Numbered from the stretch's first letter, positions 1 to 11,394 are shown. The stretch: DNA of 64,000 bases from Algoriphagus resistens (GCF_001442615.1 NZ_LMXN01000009.1:124001-188000), one strand, 5' to 3'. Notes: generated by a model from the sequence alone, not told the origin. Numbers and translations are program-made.

Positions 1-201
1 CATTCTACCATGGACGATGGGAGCATTGCAGCGATTCTGACTTATATTAGAAATGAGTGGGGCAATCAAGCACCGTTGATATCAGGGCGTACAGTCAGCA
101 AAACCCGCCTAACAACTCAGGGTAGAGTCTATCCATGGAAAGCCGAGGAGCTAAATGAGTACATAGAATCTTTACCTGATGCAGAAACCCAAAAACCATA
201 G
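1..201 (+). CDS. C-terminal end of a c-type cytochrome / heme-domain protein (5' end outside window)
   Basis: The reading frame is open from the first base, so the methionine at 10 is internal and the gene begins upstream. The visible 66 residues contain the block AAILTYIRNEWGN followed by a short charged tail. That block is typical of the last helix of small class I cytochrome c domains in the c-type cytochromes of Bacteroidota dehydrogenases. The heme-binding CxxCH lies outside the window, so the assignment rests on this tail alone. The stop codon is 3 bases before the start of the next gene, so the two are probably co-transcribed. If the family call is right, the protein is periplasmic and passes electrons from a sugar dehydrogenase. 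Confidence 0.6.
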   Translation, partial: HSTMDDGSIAAILTYIRNEWGNQAPLISGRTVSKTRLTTQGRVYPWKAEELNEYIESLPDAETQKP

Positions 202-204
202 CCT

Positions 205-1305
205 ATGAAAACTTCAAGATCAGATTTAACCAAACCTGAGGCTGATAGAAGACATTTTATTAGAACAGCAAGCCTTGGAGCAATGGCGATGAGCTTTCCA
301 TTTCCTTCCATTCCCGGCTACTTGAATAGTACCCCAATGGGTGTGGTTGTCCATTCCTATGGAGCCAGATGGCATTCTCAAGAAGCTAGTGAGAAGTATC
401 CTGGTTTTACTGATGCAATTGATTTGATGGAGCATTGTAAGCAAATCGGTGCTGGCGGAGTACAGGTGTTGGTGAGCGGTTGGGCGGAGGATTTTGCCAA
501 AAAAGTGCGGGATCGAAGGGAAAAGCTGGATTTATACCTGGAGGGTAGTATAGCGCTTCCAAAGTCCATGGATGAGGTGGCGAGATTTGAGGGAGAGGTA
601 CTAGCTGCAAAAGAAGCTGGTGCCAAGGTTTTGCGTACTGCTTGCTTGGGAGGTAGAAGGTATGTGAATTTCAAAACCGCTGAGGAGTATAGCGCATTTA
701 AAGAAAATGCTTTGAAATCTATAGGATTGGCGGAACCGATTGTGCGAAAGCATAAAATAAAGCTAGCAGTAGAAAATCATAAAGACTGGACTGCCAAAGA
801 ACTGGAAGCTATCATTATTAATCTGGGCAGTGAATGGATAGGAGTGACATTGGATTTTGGAAATAATGTGTCATTTCTGGAAGATCCTATGGAAGTCATT
901 AAAGTTTTGGCTCCTTACGCTTTTTCTACGCATGTGAAAGATATGGGAGTGAAGGATTATAAGGATGGGTTTCTTTTATCTGAAGTTCCTCTGGGTCAAG
1001 GTATAGTTGATTTGAAGATGGCAGTGGAGCTGTGTAGGGAATATAATCCAGGGATTAATTTTAGCCTGGAGATGATTACCCGTGACCCATTAGAGATTCC
1101 GTATCTGACTGATGGGTATTGGGCTACGTTCGAAAATGCATCTGCTCAGGAGACTGCCAAAGTCCTGCGGATGATAAAGGAAAATGATTTTCCTGGAGCG
1201 CTTCCCCATGTTACCGGGTTCAGTCCTGAAGAGCAGTTGGCTTTTGAGGAGAAGAATGTGGTGGAGTGTCTAAATTACAGTAGAAGTTCACTGGGGTTGA
1301 AATAA
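205..1305 (+). CDS. Tat-exported sugar phosphate isomerase/epimerase-like TIM barrel protein
   Basis: 366 residues. The N-terminus carries a twin-arginine motif (RRHFIRT, residues 15-21) followed by a hydrophobic stretch, so the protein is probably exported folded by Tat. The rest is a xylose-isomerase-like TIM barrel (AP endonuclease 2 superfamily). Blocks such as KLAVENHKDW and GVTLDFGNN, and the later HVKDMG, carry the metal-binding acids and histidines expected in this fold. Members often act as sugar epimerases or isomerases, or 3-keto-sugar enzymes, but the substrate cannot be read from sequence. It directly follows a cytochrome c fragment and precedes an SDR dehydrogenase, which suggests oxidative sugar metabolism. 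Confidence 0.8.
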   Translation: MKTSRSDLTKPEADRRHFIRTASLGAMAMSFPFPSIPGYLNSTPMGVVVHSYGARWHSQEASEKYPGFTDAIDLMEHCKQIGAGGVQVLVSGWAEDFAKKVRDRREKLDLYLEGSIALPKSMDEVARFEGEVLAAKEAGAKVLRTACLGGRRYVNFKTAEEYSAFKENALKSIGLAEPIVRKHKIKLAVENHKDWTAKELEAIIINLGSEWIGVTLDFGNNVSFLEDPMEVIKVLAPYAFSTHVKDMGVKDYKDGFLLSEVPLGQGIVDLKMAVELCREYNPGINFSLEMITRDPLEIPYLTDGYWATFENASAQETAKVLRMIKENDFPGALPHVTGFSPEEQLAFEEKNVVECLNYSRSSLGLK

Positions 1306-1367
1306 GTGTTTTTAAAAAGTAATAAGGAAATCAATATATAGTTCAAACCATTAACAGATTCGTGATC

Positions 1368-2150
1368 ATGTCTAATAAATTACCTGGAATCAAACTTTTT
1401 GACTTAAGTGGAAAAGCAGCCATCATCACAGGTGGTTCCAAAGGTCTGGGATTGGCAATGGCTGAAGGGCTTGCTTCCGCTGGCGCAAATGTGATGCTTG
1501 TCAGCAGAAATGTGAAAGAAGGAGAGGAATCAGCAAAGAGAATCTCCGAACTTTATGGCGTAAAATCCTTTGGATTTGAAGCAGATGTCGTGAAAAAAGA
1601 GCAGACAGAAGCCATGGCTAAAGCGGCTTTTGATGCTTTCGGAAGAATCGATGTGTTGATCAACAGTGCAGGAATTAACATCCGCGGAGCGATCGACGAA
1701 TTGCAACAGGAGGAATTCAGCAAAGTAATGGATATCAACGTAACGGGAACCTGGCTTTGCTGCAAAGCGGTGACCCCGTATATGAAAGAAGCTGGTCAAG
1801 GAAGTATCATCAATCTGGCGAGTACGCTAGGGTTGGTTGGACTAGCGAACAGGACGCCTTACGCTTCCAGCAAAGGCGCAGTGGTACAAATGACACGGGC
1901 GTTGGGATTGGAGTTCGCACCATTTAATATTATGGTAAATGCAATCTGTCCGGGGCCATTTTTGACAGAAATGAACTTGCCTATTGCAGATACCGAAGAA
2001 GGGAAAAAGTTTGTGGTAGGCGCTACAGCTCTCGGGAGATGGGGGAGACTGGAGGAAATCCAAGGTGCAGCGATCTACCTGGCTTCGGATGCAGCCACTT
2101 ATATGGTTGGATCTATGCTTACTGTAGATGGAGGATGGACTGCCAGATAA
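1368..2150 (+). CDS. SDR family oxidoreductase, gluconate 5-dehydrogenase-like
   Basis: Classical short-chain dehydrogenase of 260 residues. It has the cofactor motif TGGSKGLG (residues 21-28), the NAG-type motif NSAG near 99-102, catalytic Ser152 and the Tyr165-x3-Lys169 pair (YASSK). The C-terminal GxxxxVDGGW ending is typical of the FabG/gluconate 5-dehydrogenase group. The ATG at 1368 is preferred; a GTG two codons earlier (1362) would add only two residues. The family reduces or oxidises a hydroxyl with NAD(P). Similarity to gluconate 5-dehydrogenases and the gluconate permease and kinase elsewhere in the window make a sugar-acid substrate plausible, but this is inference. Confidence 0.85.
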   Translation: MSNKLPGIKLFDLSGKAAIITGGSKGLGLAMAEGLASAGANVMLVSRNVKEGEESAKRISELYGVKSFGFEADVVKKEQTEAMAKAAFDAFGRIDVLINSAGINIRGAIDELQQEEFSKVMDINVTGTWLCCKAVTPYMKEAGQGSIINLASTLGLVGLANRTPYASSKGAVVQMTRALGLEFAPFNIMVNAICPGPFLTEMNLPIADTEEGKKFVVGATALGRWGRLEEIQGAAIYLASDAATYMVGSMLTVDGGWTAR

Positions 2151-2152
2151 AT

Positions 2153-2686
2153 TCACCTGGATCTGACGAAATGGTTTTGCACGACTTTGTCCAAAAAGCG
2201 GGTAGATTGAATGCATTCGAATATCAGTTGCTTAGACAACCCTCCAAACAAAGGAATGCCCGAGCCCAATAACACAGGAATCGTGGTAATGATCATTTCG
2301 TCAATTAGGTCCTCTTTTAGGAAGCTCTGAATGGTTTTGCCTCCATCGATGTAGAGATTGTGAAAACCCTTACCATGAATTTCAGATAGTACCTCCGGAA
2401 TACTTCCTTTGATTAGAAATGCCTTGTCCCGAAGTTTTTCAGGAATCTCTGTCAGGGAATTACTCCAGACAAAAACCGGCTTTTTATAAAACCATTCTCC
2501 TTCAAAACCTGCTACCACCTCAAAGGTATTTCTTCCCATGAGCAATGCATCGATGCGGGAGGTGAACTTATTAAATCCGGTATCGATATGATCAATTTCA
2601 GGAAAGGTAGAAAGCCAAGCCAGGTCATCGTTTTTTCCGGCAATGAAACCATCAAGGCTTGTAGCTATAAATACACTGTTTTTCAT
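2153..2686 (-). CDS. Dihydrofolate reductase-like family protein (RibD C-terminal domain)
   Basis: 177 residues from the ATG at 2686; an in-frame ATG at 2713 would add nine residues but lies before the conserved beta strand. The start MKNSVFIATSLDGFIA is the hallmark first strand of the DHFR/RibD_C fold. The internal LLMGRNTFEVV and the late LYIDGGKTIQ are the nucleotide-binding blocks of the YwjB/YyaP group. These small reductases are widespread and their substrates are mostly unknown; this is not the housekeeping folA type. The gene converges on the SDR gene with only 2 bases between the stop codons. Confidence 0.85.
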   Translation of the reverse strand: MKNSVFIATSLDGFIAGKNDDLAWLSTFPEIDHIDTGFNKFTSRIDALLMGRNTFEVVAGFEGEWFYKKPVFVWSNSLTEIPEKLRDKAFLIKGSIPEVLSEIHGKGFHNLYIDGGKTIQSFLKEDLIDEMIITTIPVLLGSGIPLFGGLSKQLIFECIQSTRFLDKVVQNHFVRSR

Positions 2687-2756
2687 ATTCTTATAATTGA
2701 TTTTTATGGACACGCCGAATAGTCGGGCAGGCTATTGAATCCCGCTTGATAGCTAA

Positions 2757-2950
2757 TCATCTCTTTTTGGGTCGGGCTGCAATATGCTCGATTTCATCTA
2801 AGTCTGATTTCCTAAAATTATTACCAACTCGCCAAATTTTCTATTCTGAAAATTTTCCCGGTCATTAATTGTCTGAATAATTTCTACTGGATCTTCAACT
2901 ATTTCTTAAAGCCTCAGTTCATCACTTATTGACTGAATCAAAGAAATATA
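2757..2950 (-). pseudogene. Decayed coding fragment, family not recognised
   Basis: Reading the minus strand from about 2950 gives a protein-like stretch that needs one in-frame stop to be read through and one frameshift to be corrected. The pieces are LIQSISDELRL, stop, EIVEDPVEIIQTINDREN, then after the shift FRKSDLDEIEHIAARPKKR with a stop at 2757-2759. The charged, helical composition resembles the C-terminal end of a soluble protein. It is too short and broken to assign to a family. It sits in the 490-base gap between the DHFR-like gene and the DUF2207 gene. Confidence 0.35.
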
Positions 2951-3010
2951 TCTTTTCTTCAAATGTGTTTACTGGCATTTACCAAAACAGCGTCATCCTT
3001 AAGATTATCA

Positions 3011-3089
3011 TGTATATCCGATATTCTATGAGGAAAGTACTAAAGGCATCAAGAGATTTGGAAATAATAGCATTTAGGCCACTTCGGTC
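3011..3089 (+). repeat. Copy 1 of a diverged ~80-bp dispersed repeat
   Basis: This 79-base stretch aligns from end to end with 8144-8223 at roughly two thirds identity. Both copies begin TGTATATCCG and end GGCCAC-Y-TCGGTC, with one single-base gap between. Similarity stops at both edges. In this copy the reading frame that starts at the ATG is shifted relative to copy 2. The origin is unknown; it may be a relic of a duplicated gene start or a small interspersed element. Confidence 0.45.
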
Positions 3090-3178
3090 TTTGCTTTTTC
3101 ATGCATTATATAAAAGATGATATAACGACTGGTAAAGGGTATGAGAATGGGTGTGATTTTATTAGTAAATAGGATTAA

Positions 3179-4861
3179 TTACCAGCTTCCGCCTCCACCT
3201 CCGCCAAATCCACCTCCAGATGACCCACCTCCGCCGGACCCACCAGAACTTGAAGGTGAACTGATCATAGTGGATTGAGTGGATTTGATAGAATTGTTGA
3301 AGGACTTGGAAAAATGGCTCATGGTCATGAGCCTACCCGAAGTAGAGTGATACCAAGCTGGAGGCTCTAAATTCAATCCTTCGAATTTTTTTGCCCATTT
3401 GTCAAACATCCCAAAGGCCAATGCATAACTCATTGTGGATTCGAAATAGGTTGGATCTTCCTTGAGTAGCATTTTGAGCTTGTTCTCCTCAGCAACTTTG
3501 ATGAATTGTTTGAAACCTTTCAGCTCAGATAAAACCATTGTGCCGTCCTTGTTCTTTTTGATTAAAAACTGGCTCAGGGTTATTAAGAGAATGACAGAGA
3601 CTGTTGCAGCGATTGCTGCTAGTATTCCCCAGAAAAACAAAAAGGTTGGTGCAAGAAGAAAGAGTAGAATTAGTAATGCCACGATAGTGAAATTCTTGAT
3701 TCTTCGGGATTTGTTGACATAATAAATCTGTGCAGAGTCCTTTAAACTTCCTGCAGCCGTACTCATCGTGGTGTAGAACTTCTCTTTGAGACTGCTGACC
3801 AGTACTTCTGATTTAGATGCAAATAAGCCGTTAAACAACTGGCGCTGGTATATTGGAGCATCTGTTGGGATTTCTTCCAGCTTGGTGAGTTTGATGTCAT
3901 CCTTTGCAAACCATCCTTTTTCATCAATCTCCTCAATAGCCAGGTATCCGCTGGAAGCCCAAAATGGAATTAGAGAAATTAGATCTGCGGTGTCTCCAGA
4001 GTCATCAATCAGATAGCCAGCCATGGCTGGATCCATATCTTTCGGAGGATAATAGCTGGTAGTCGTCGTGACTAAATCGTCCTTTCCATGTTTTTTCCAG
4101 ATCGCATGAAAAGCAATATAAACTAAGCTCAAAATAATAATCCACCCATAGTCTGTCCAGAAAGGCCAAAAAGGTTTGATCTCTTTGATACTTCCCAAAG
4201 GTAATTTCAAAAGCACAGTCACGGCTTCACCACCTGAAGAAACAACGCCGGGTTTGCTTTCTCCCGAAAAGACTCCATTCGAAAACTTTGTGTCGAAGTC
4301 CTTGGTAGGAGTAGAATTTCCTACATCTCCCGAATAAACATAATATTCTTCGGGAGTTAGAATGATTCCATCTGGCAAATGGATCTTTAAGTCAATTTTA
4401 TTGAAAGGTGCAGCCCAATCGCTTGGCTTTATGTTCCAATAAAATAGAATTGCTTCGGATTCGTGGAGGAAAGCATTTTCAACGCTATAGCGGATTTCAT
4501 ATTGCTGCGGTCCTTCCAGTGTAATACCTGCATCTCCGATTTTTATTTGCAGGTTGTTGGACATCCTTTGTCCTATTTTTGAAGGCGCATCAAACTTATA
4601 GCCCGGAACATAAATATTCCTAAGCTTGATTTTTCGAGTTTCTTCCTGGCCATCTTCATTGAGTAGATCATAGGAGGTTTGAATGTTCCGATAAATCCCG
4701 TGCTTTGGAACCTCAAAATTGAGGTTATATTTTTCGATTACATCAAAACATCCCTCCTTATGAACAGTAATATCGACTGAATACGAAGTGACGCTAAAAT
4801 CCTGTGCAAAGACCTCTAGCTGCACAAACAGAAAAAGGAATAGACATAAGGTTTTTCTCAT
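3179..4861 (-). CDS. DUF2207 domain membrane protein with glycine-rich tail
   Basis: About 560 residues from the ATG at 4861, which begins MRKTLCLFLFLFVQLEVFAQ, a clear signal peptide. Longer starts at 4873 and 4900 only add residues in front of it. The extracytoplasmic N-terminal half is a DUF2207 beta-rich domain. A transmembrane segment follows near residue 240 and a second hydrophobic pair near 395-430. The extreme C-terminus is almost pure Gly/Ser, ending GGGGGGSW, as in many YciQ-like DUF2207 proteins. DUF2207 proteins commonly sit beside lemA, as here: the lemA stop is 54 bases upstream on the same strand. Function unknown; probably a membrane or envelope complex with LemA. Confidence 0.88.
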   Translation of the reverse strand: MRKTLCLFLFLFVQLEVFAQDFSVTSYSVDITVHKEGCFDVIEKYNLNFEVPKHGIYRNIQTSYDLLNEDGQEETRKIKLRNIYVPGYKFDAPSKIGQRMSNNLQIKIGDAGITLEGPQQYEIRYSVENAFLHESEAILFYWNIKPSDWAAPFNKIDLKIHLPDGIILTPEEYYVYSGDVGNSTPTKDFDTKFSNGVFSGESKPGVVSSGGEAVTVLLKLPLGSIKEIKPFWPFWTDYGWIIILSLVYIAFHAIWKKHGKDDLVTTTTSYYPPKDMDPAMAGYLIDDSGDTADLISLIPFWASSGYLAIEEIDEKGWFAKDDIKLTKLEEIPTDAPIYQRQLFNGLFASKSEVLVSSLKEKFYTTMSTAAGSLKDSAQIYYVNKSRRIKNFTIVALLILLFLLAPTFLFFWGILAAIAATVSVILLITLSQFLIKKNKDGTMVLSELKGFKQFIKVAEENKLKMLLKEDPTYFESTMSYALAFGMFDKWAKKFEGLNLEPPAWYHSTSGRLMTMSHFSKSFNNSIKSTQSTMISSPSSSGGSGGGGSSGGGFGGGGGGSW

Positions 4862-4915
4862 AATAGGTCTCATTTGCTTAAAAAATGCCAGGTTTAGCAC
4901 GTCTTTGATCCCCTG

Positions 4916-5476
4916 TCATGAGAAACTCACCTTCACATTTTCACGGCTTTCTGGCTCGGCCTCGAAGTAGTCGAAATGCTGATAACTGAACATGCCTGCA
5001 AAAAGAACTCCAGGGAAGCTTTCTCCATAGGTATTGTTTTCGCGGACAGTGCCGTTGTAATAGCGCCTTGCCCGTTCAAGATTTTCTTCTATTTCGTTGA
5101 GTTTGTCCTGTAGTTGGAGGAAGTTAGTGTTTGCTTTTAGATCTGGGTATGCTTCACTCAACGCAAAAATGCTTCGGAGAGTCTTTTGGAGCTGGTTTTC
5201 TGCCTGTATCTGCTGATTGATGTCATCAGTCGGGACAGCCATTGCGGTGTTTCTGGCTTGAATCACCGCTTCCAATGTTTCTTTTTCATGGCTTGCGTAG
5301 CCTTTTACAGTTTCTACAAGATTAGGAATAAGATCGTATCTACGCCTCAGCGCCACATCAATATTACTCCAGGCATCTTTTACGGTGTTTTTATTTTTGA
5401 CAAATCGATTGAAAATCCCTACGAGAATGACTGCCAGTAGCAGAATAATTCCAATAATAATGAGCAGTGTTACCAT
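4916..5476 (-). CDS. lemA: LemA family membrane protein
   Basis: 186 residues. One N-terminal transmembrane helix (residues 2-23) is followed by the LemA signature: KNTVKDAWSNIDVALRRRYDLIPNLV, then long amphipathic helices and the ERARRYYNGTVREN block. The length matches the family. LemA proteins have an N-out or short N-terminus and a helical-bundle soluble domain. Their molecular role is unsettled, and they are repeatedly found next to DUF2207 or TPM-domain proteins. It is the first gene of a two-gene minus-strand operon with the DUF2207 protein. Confidence 0.93.
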   Translation of the reverse strand: MVTLLIIIGIILLLAVILVGIFNRFVKNKNTVKDAWSNIDVALRRRYDLIPNLVETVKGYASHEKETLEAVIQARNTAMAVPTDDINQQIQAENQLQKTLRSIFALSEAYPDLKANTNFLQLQDKLNEIEENLERARRYYNGTVRENNTYGESFPGVLFAGMFSYQHFDYFEAEPESRENVKVSFS

Positions 5477-8060
<2,584 letters not shown>

Positions 8061-8082
8061 GTTGATTGGATAAATGGAAATA

Positions 8083-8114
8083 TAAAAGGTGATCTGGAAA
8101 CGGATCACCTTTTA
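8083..8114 (+). terminator. Intrinsic terminator of katG
   Basis: A perfect 12-bp stem (TAAAAGGTGATC / GATCACCTTTTA) with an 8-base loop begins 22 bases after the katG stop. The 3' arm ends in a short T run. A and T runs in both arms would let it work in either direction. Confidence 0.85.
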
Positions 8115-8143
8115 GTTATAGGAAGTTTTGGGGATATATTTTA

Positions 8144-8223
8144 TGTATATCCGTTTTTCTATCAATAAAGAGACTAGTGAAATTAAGGATTTAGTCAACA
8201 AAGGTATTGAGGCCACCTCGGTC
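8144..8223 (+). repeat. Copy 2 of a diverged ~80-bp dispersed repeat
   Basis: It aligns with 3011-3089. In this copy the sequence reads as a 28-codon open frame, MYIRFSINKETSEIKDLVNK followed by a short tail and TGA at about 8227. Copy 1 starts with the same MYIR but then shifts frame. The two copies lie in the same orientation, 5.1 kb apart, bracketing the DUF2207, lemA and katG genes. Confidence 0.45.
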
Positions 8224-8277
8224 ATTTGACCGACTGAGCAAGTAATTTTGGCTTCCGGTATCAATGAGGATACCCGC

Positions 8278-8901
8278 TTAATTCTTTAGCCACCCGGCTA
8301 TACTTCTTCGCTCCCGGGTAAACGAAGGATGAACTTCATGCTCCATCTCATCGCTTCGAAAGAAGACTATCCTGCCGCCAATAGGTGAAATATCTTTTGT
8401 CTGCCTTCCTTCTGGATATAAGGAAAGCATACCTCCATCTTCAGTTTGCCAGTCTTGGTTCAGAAATAGTACAATAGAAAATTTCCTTCCTTTTTCATTT
8501 TTGAATTGATCCACATGCCTTTTATAAAAGCTCTTTTGCTCATAATTGGCATAATGGCTTTCAAAACTCTTGATTGAAGTGAAGCAGGTTTTATTCAAAT
8601 GTGAAATGAAGTTGCTTACTTTTTTTAAATAGACCATTTCGAATTGATTGACGCTTTTCTCGTCTATCCATTTGATTTTATCTCCTCTGATCAGCGAATT
8701 CTTAATGTGGTTTTTCTGACTTCCAATGCCAGCTGCCTTTAGGACCCCACTTTGGTCAGCACGCAGTATATTTTCTCTCAGACCGCTGACAATATTTTCA
8801 TTTACGAAATCATTGCTACAGCCATATTTATTGTCAATCAACCCTTGAATCATTTCTTCGAATTGATTTTTTTCGTCCTTTTTCTCTTGATCTTTGTCCA
8901 T
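8278..8901 (-). CDS. 2OG-Fe(II) oxygenase, prolyl 4-hydroxylase-like
   Basis: 207 residues. The C-terminal half is a double-stranded beta-helix dioxygenase domain. Iron ligands are His129 and Asp131 (KRHVDQF) and His188 (MEHEV), and the 2-oxoglutarate-binding arginine is Arg198 (RERRSIAGW). The block KFSIVLFLNQDW followed by GGMLSLYP is typical of the P4Hc family. No signal peptide, so it is a cytoplasmic hydroxylase with unknown substrate; bacterial relatives hydroxylate translation proteins or small molecules. The N-terminal 25 residues are highly charged and probably unstructured. Confidence 0.88.
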   Translation of the reverse strand: MDKDQEKKDEKNQFEEMIQGLIDNKYGCSNDFVNENIVSGLRENILRADQSGVLKAAGIGSQKNHIKNSLIRGDKIKWIDEKSVNQFEMVYLKKVSNFISHLNKTCFTSIKSFESHYANYEQKSFYKRHVDQFKNEKGRKFSIVLFLNQDWQTEDGGMLSLYPEGRQTKDISPIGGRIVFFRSDEMEHEVHPSFTRERRSIAGWLKN

Positions 8902-9091
8902 TTAGGCTGTTAGAACCTAGCTGCATTGATTTACAGTTAGGGTTTTACACAAGAAGAACATTCCTTGGTTCATTTTTTCATTTTATTTTTGAGAGTAGAA
9001 AAACTGAAAGAGGAAAATAGTTTTTTTGAGATCCCGAAAGAAGGATTAAGGCGGATTGTATGGCTGGTTTTGGCTTTTATTTATCCAGGTA

Positions 9092-9880
9092 TTAATTGGC
9101 AAGTTTCTTGGTTAAATCCGGAGCAATAAGTTTTCTCGCCTCTTCTGCATCAATATAATCTTCCAATTCCCGCATAGAAATAACAGTGAAATCATTGTAC
9201 TTAAGGTAGTGAAGATATTCCTTGAAAAGTTCTGGCGGGGTATTCACCCAAGGATGTTCAATGTCGGGAACGCCATGAATGGTCAGGATGACAATATTTC
9301 CGTCTCTTGCTTGTTCAAAAGATAAAAGAATCTCTTCCTTATTTTTTTCATTTGTCGCCCAGCTTGGAACCAGGTAAGGATGATCGTTCAAAGGATCATA
9401 AGCTCTGCTTCCTCCGGCACGTGCGAAGGTATAGTCTTTTTCTTCTAAAAATTCCAAAGCCTGTGCATTCAATCCATAACCGGGATATGCAAAGTTGCCG
9501 GGTTTTGCAATTCCTAAAGAGTCGCATTTTGCCTCGATGTAAATGAGTTGTGTGTTGAATTCTGCCTGGGTCAGTTTACTGACATTCGCGTGGGTATGCG
9601 TATGATTGGCGATTTCAAACCCCATTTTGTCCAGTTCCTGAATCTGCCTCCAAGTCATATACAAGGTGCTATCAGTGTAATTGGGCTGAAACTCACAGAC
9701 AAAGAAAGTCGCACCAAACCCAAATTTTTGAAGCAGGGGAGCTACGACAGAATACTGGCTTGCAGGCGCATCATCAAAGGTGAGAACTACGAGCTTGTCC
9801 GGAATTGGTTTTTTGAGGATCTGGGCTTGGGAAATTATTGAATGTGAAAGGAAGGAAAGTAGTAAAATCAGAAGTTTCAT
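9092..9880 (-). CDS. Exported polysaccharide deacetylase family protein
   Basis: 262 residues with a signal peptide (residues 1-19, ending SQAQ). The NodB-homology domain has the catalytic Asp pair in LTFDDAP (Asp36, Asp37) and the metal-binding His93 and His97 in NHTHTH. FAYPGYG follows, with the arginine-bearing motif in FARAGG. It probably removes acetyl groups from an extracellular or cell-wall glycan. It lies 36 bases downstream of the GntP permease on the same strand and may be co-transcribed with it. Confidence 0.9.
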   Translation of the reverse strand: MKLLILLLSFLSHSIISQAQILKKPIPDKLVVLTFDDAPASQYSVVAPLLQKFGFGATFFVCEFQPNYTDSTLYMTWRQIQELDKMGFEIANHTHTHANVSKLTQAEFNTQLIYIEAKCDSLGIAKPGNFAYPGYGLNAQALEFLEEKDYTFARAGGSRAYDPLNDHPYLVPSWATNEKNKEEILLSFEQARDGNIVILTIHGVPDIEHPWVNTPPELFKEYLHYLKYNDFTVISMRELEDYIDAEEARKLIAPDLTKKLAN

Positions 9881-9916
9881 AACATTGGCTTTGCATGCTG
9901 TCTATCTGCTAGATAG

Positions 9917-11248
9917 TTATACCACTATCAAAGTGATTAAGTATATCACGCTTATCGCCGTTACGGACATGATCAGTGTACCCAGACTGTGTGTTTGATT
10001 GCCCTGCTTGATAGATAATCCTGACAGCTGGGTCACTGCCCAGAAGAAACTGTCATTGGCATGCGAGATCGCCATAGCACCGGCTCCTGTTGCCAAGACA
10101 GCGAATACGCGCATGATTTCAGAATCCAAACCAAGACTTCCTAATAGGGGAGCAATAATCGATGCGGTAGTTATCATCGCTACGGTGGATGAGCCTTGCG
10201 CGGTTTTTAGGGCAAAAGCGATCAAGAACGGAAGAAAAATCCCCCAGCTTGCACCACTCATACTGGCACTGACCAGATCCCCGATTCCAGAGTTTTGCAG
10301 CATTTTCCCGAATACTCCTCCAGCACCTGTAATCAGAATGACAGGAGCAGCAATCAAAATCGCTTCACCTATCCAGCCAGAGGAGGAAAGCAATTTGGCA
10401 TCAAATTTCTTTGGCAAGCTAAAGGCCATAAAAGCGCCTAACAGTAGGGCGATGACCGGGCTTCCTGCGAATTGGATAAAGGTATAAAAAGCACCATCTC
10501 CAAATGGTTTTGTGGGGTATTTGGCAATGGAAGCTGCAATAATCAGAATCAATGGAACAACAATAGGAAGAAAAGAAGCAAACACTGACGGTCTTTGTTT
10601 CTTTTCAATTTCCTCTGTTTTTACAGCCATTTTTGGCATTAATGGAATTTTATAGGCTACTTTTTTGACAAAAATATAGCTGGGAACCAGGGCAATCAAA
10701 CTTACGATAAGCCCGTAGAAAATGATCATTCCAAGATCAGCTTCATAGATTCCTGCTGTTGCAATCGGTCCTGGTGTGGGCGGGACAAGCGAGTGTGAGG
10801 CGGTAGCCCCCAAGGCCAAAGCAATAGTGGTGGCTGCATAAGGAACCTTGCTTTTCAACGAAAGCGATTTGCTGATGGGATTCATCATAATAAAGGTACT
10901 GTCTCCAAATACAGGAATAGAAAGGATATAACCTGAAATCATCATAGCAAGGGTTACCGATTTCTCGCCAATCCAAGACAGGATTTTCTCAGCAATTACG
11001 ATAGCTCCCCCAGTTTTTTCCAGAAAAGTGCCCATCATCACACCAAGCAATATCAGAAGGCCAATACTTCCCAATACCCCTCCAAATCCTTCGGAAATGG
11101 ATTGAAGGATCAATTCTCCAGGCATTCCCGATAAAAGTCCGTAAAGAATAGCACCACAGAAAAGTGCGAGAAATGGATGAATGTCAAATTTCACTATGGC
11201 AACAAGAATTACTGCCAAGGCAAAAAGGATAATCAACAATGTGAGCAT
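9917..11248 (-). CDS. gntP: GntP family gluconate:H+ symporter
   Basis: 443 residues, almost entirely hydrophobic, with about 12-14 predicted membrane segments. The family signatures are present: GGVLGSIGLLILLG near 55-70, VPPTPGPIA near 155, and the late KTAQGSSTVAMIT and HANDSFFW. GntP members import gluconate or related sugar acids. A gluconokinase gene lies at 46.6 kb and a KDPG aldolase at 41.2 kb, which supports a gluconate-type substrate. Other GntP members take glycerate or fructuronate, so the exact substrate is open. Confidence 0.92.
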   Translation of the reverse strand: MLTLLIILFALAVILVAIVKFDIHPFLALFCGAILYGLLSGMPGELILQSISEGFGGVLGSIGLLILLGVMMGTFLEKTGGAIVIAEKILSWIGEKSVTLAMMISGYILSIPVFGDSTFIMMNPISKSLSLKSKVPYAATTIALALGATASHSLVPPTPGPIATAGIYEADLGMIIFYGLIVSLIALVPSYIFVKKVAYKIPLMPKMAVKTEEIEKKQRPSVFASFLPIVVPLILIIAASIAKYPTKPFGDGAFYTFIQFAGSPVIALLLGAFMAFSLPKKFDAKLLSSSGWIGEAILIAAPVILITGAGGVFGKMLQNSGIGDLVSASMSGASWGIFLPFLIAFALKTAQGSSTVAMITTASIIAPLLGSLGLDSEIMRVFAVLATGAGAMAISHANDSFFWAVTQLSGLSIKQGNQTHSLGTLIMSVTAISVIYLITLIVV

Positions 11249-11347
11249 TTTAGGTTAGGTTGGGTTTGAAAAAAGAGCATGAAACAGGTCGTGTTCCGAG
11301 CCTTCAACCTAAAAATTAGGGAAAAAATGGGAATATTAAAGCCTAAA

Positions 11348-11394
11348 GTTCTAATAGCTTTATAATTGTTTGTTGAGTGGTTCTAATAGCTTCG
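11348..11394 (+). promoter_or_regulatory. Direct-repeat pair in the gntP / GH20 divergent control region
   Basis: The 13-mer GTTCTAATAGCTT occurs at 11348-11360 and again at 11380-11392. The copies are 32 bases apart, about three helical turns, on the same strand. Each contains TAGCTT, close to the Bacteroidota -7 box TAnnTTTG. The second reads TAGCTTCG at 11387-11394, with ATTG at 11365-11368 18 bases before it, a candidate promoter for the GH20 gene. An activator or repressor binding the two repeats is an inference. Confidence 0.4.

Noticed and set aside
10..201. A complete 63-codon gene starting at the ATG at 10
   Set aside because: The frame is open to the window edge and the sequence looks like the end of a cytochrome c domain, so it is a partial gene.
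2929..3120. A 63-codon plus-strand frame
   Set aside because: No family match, odd composition, and half of it is the dispersed repeat in a shifted frame.
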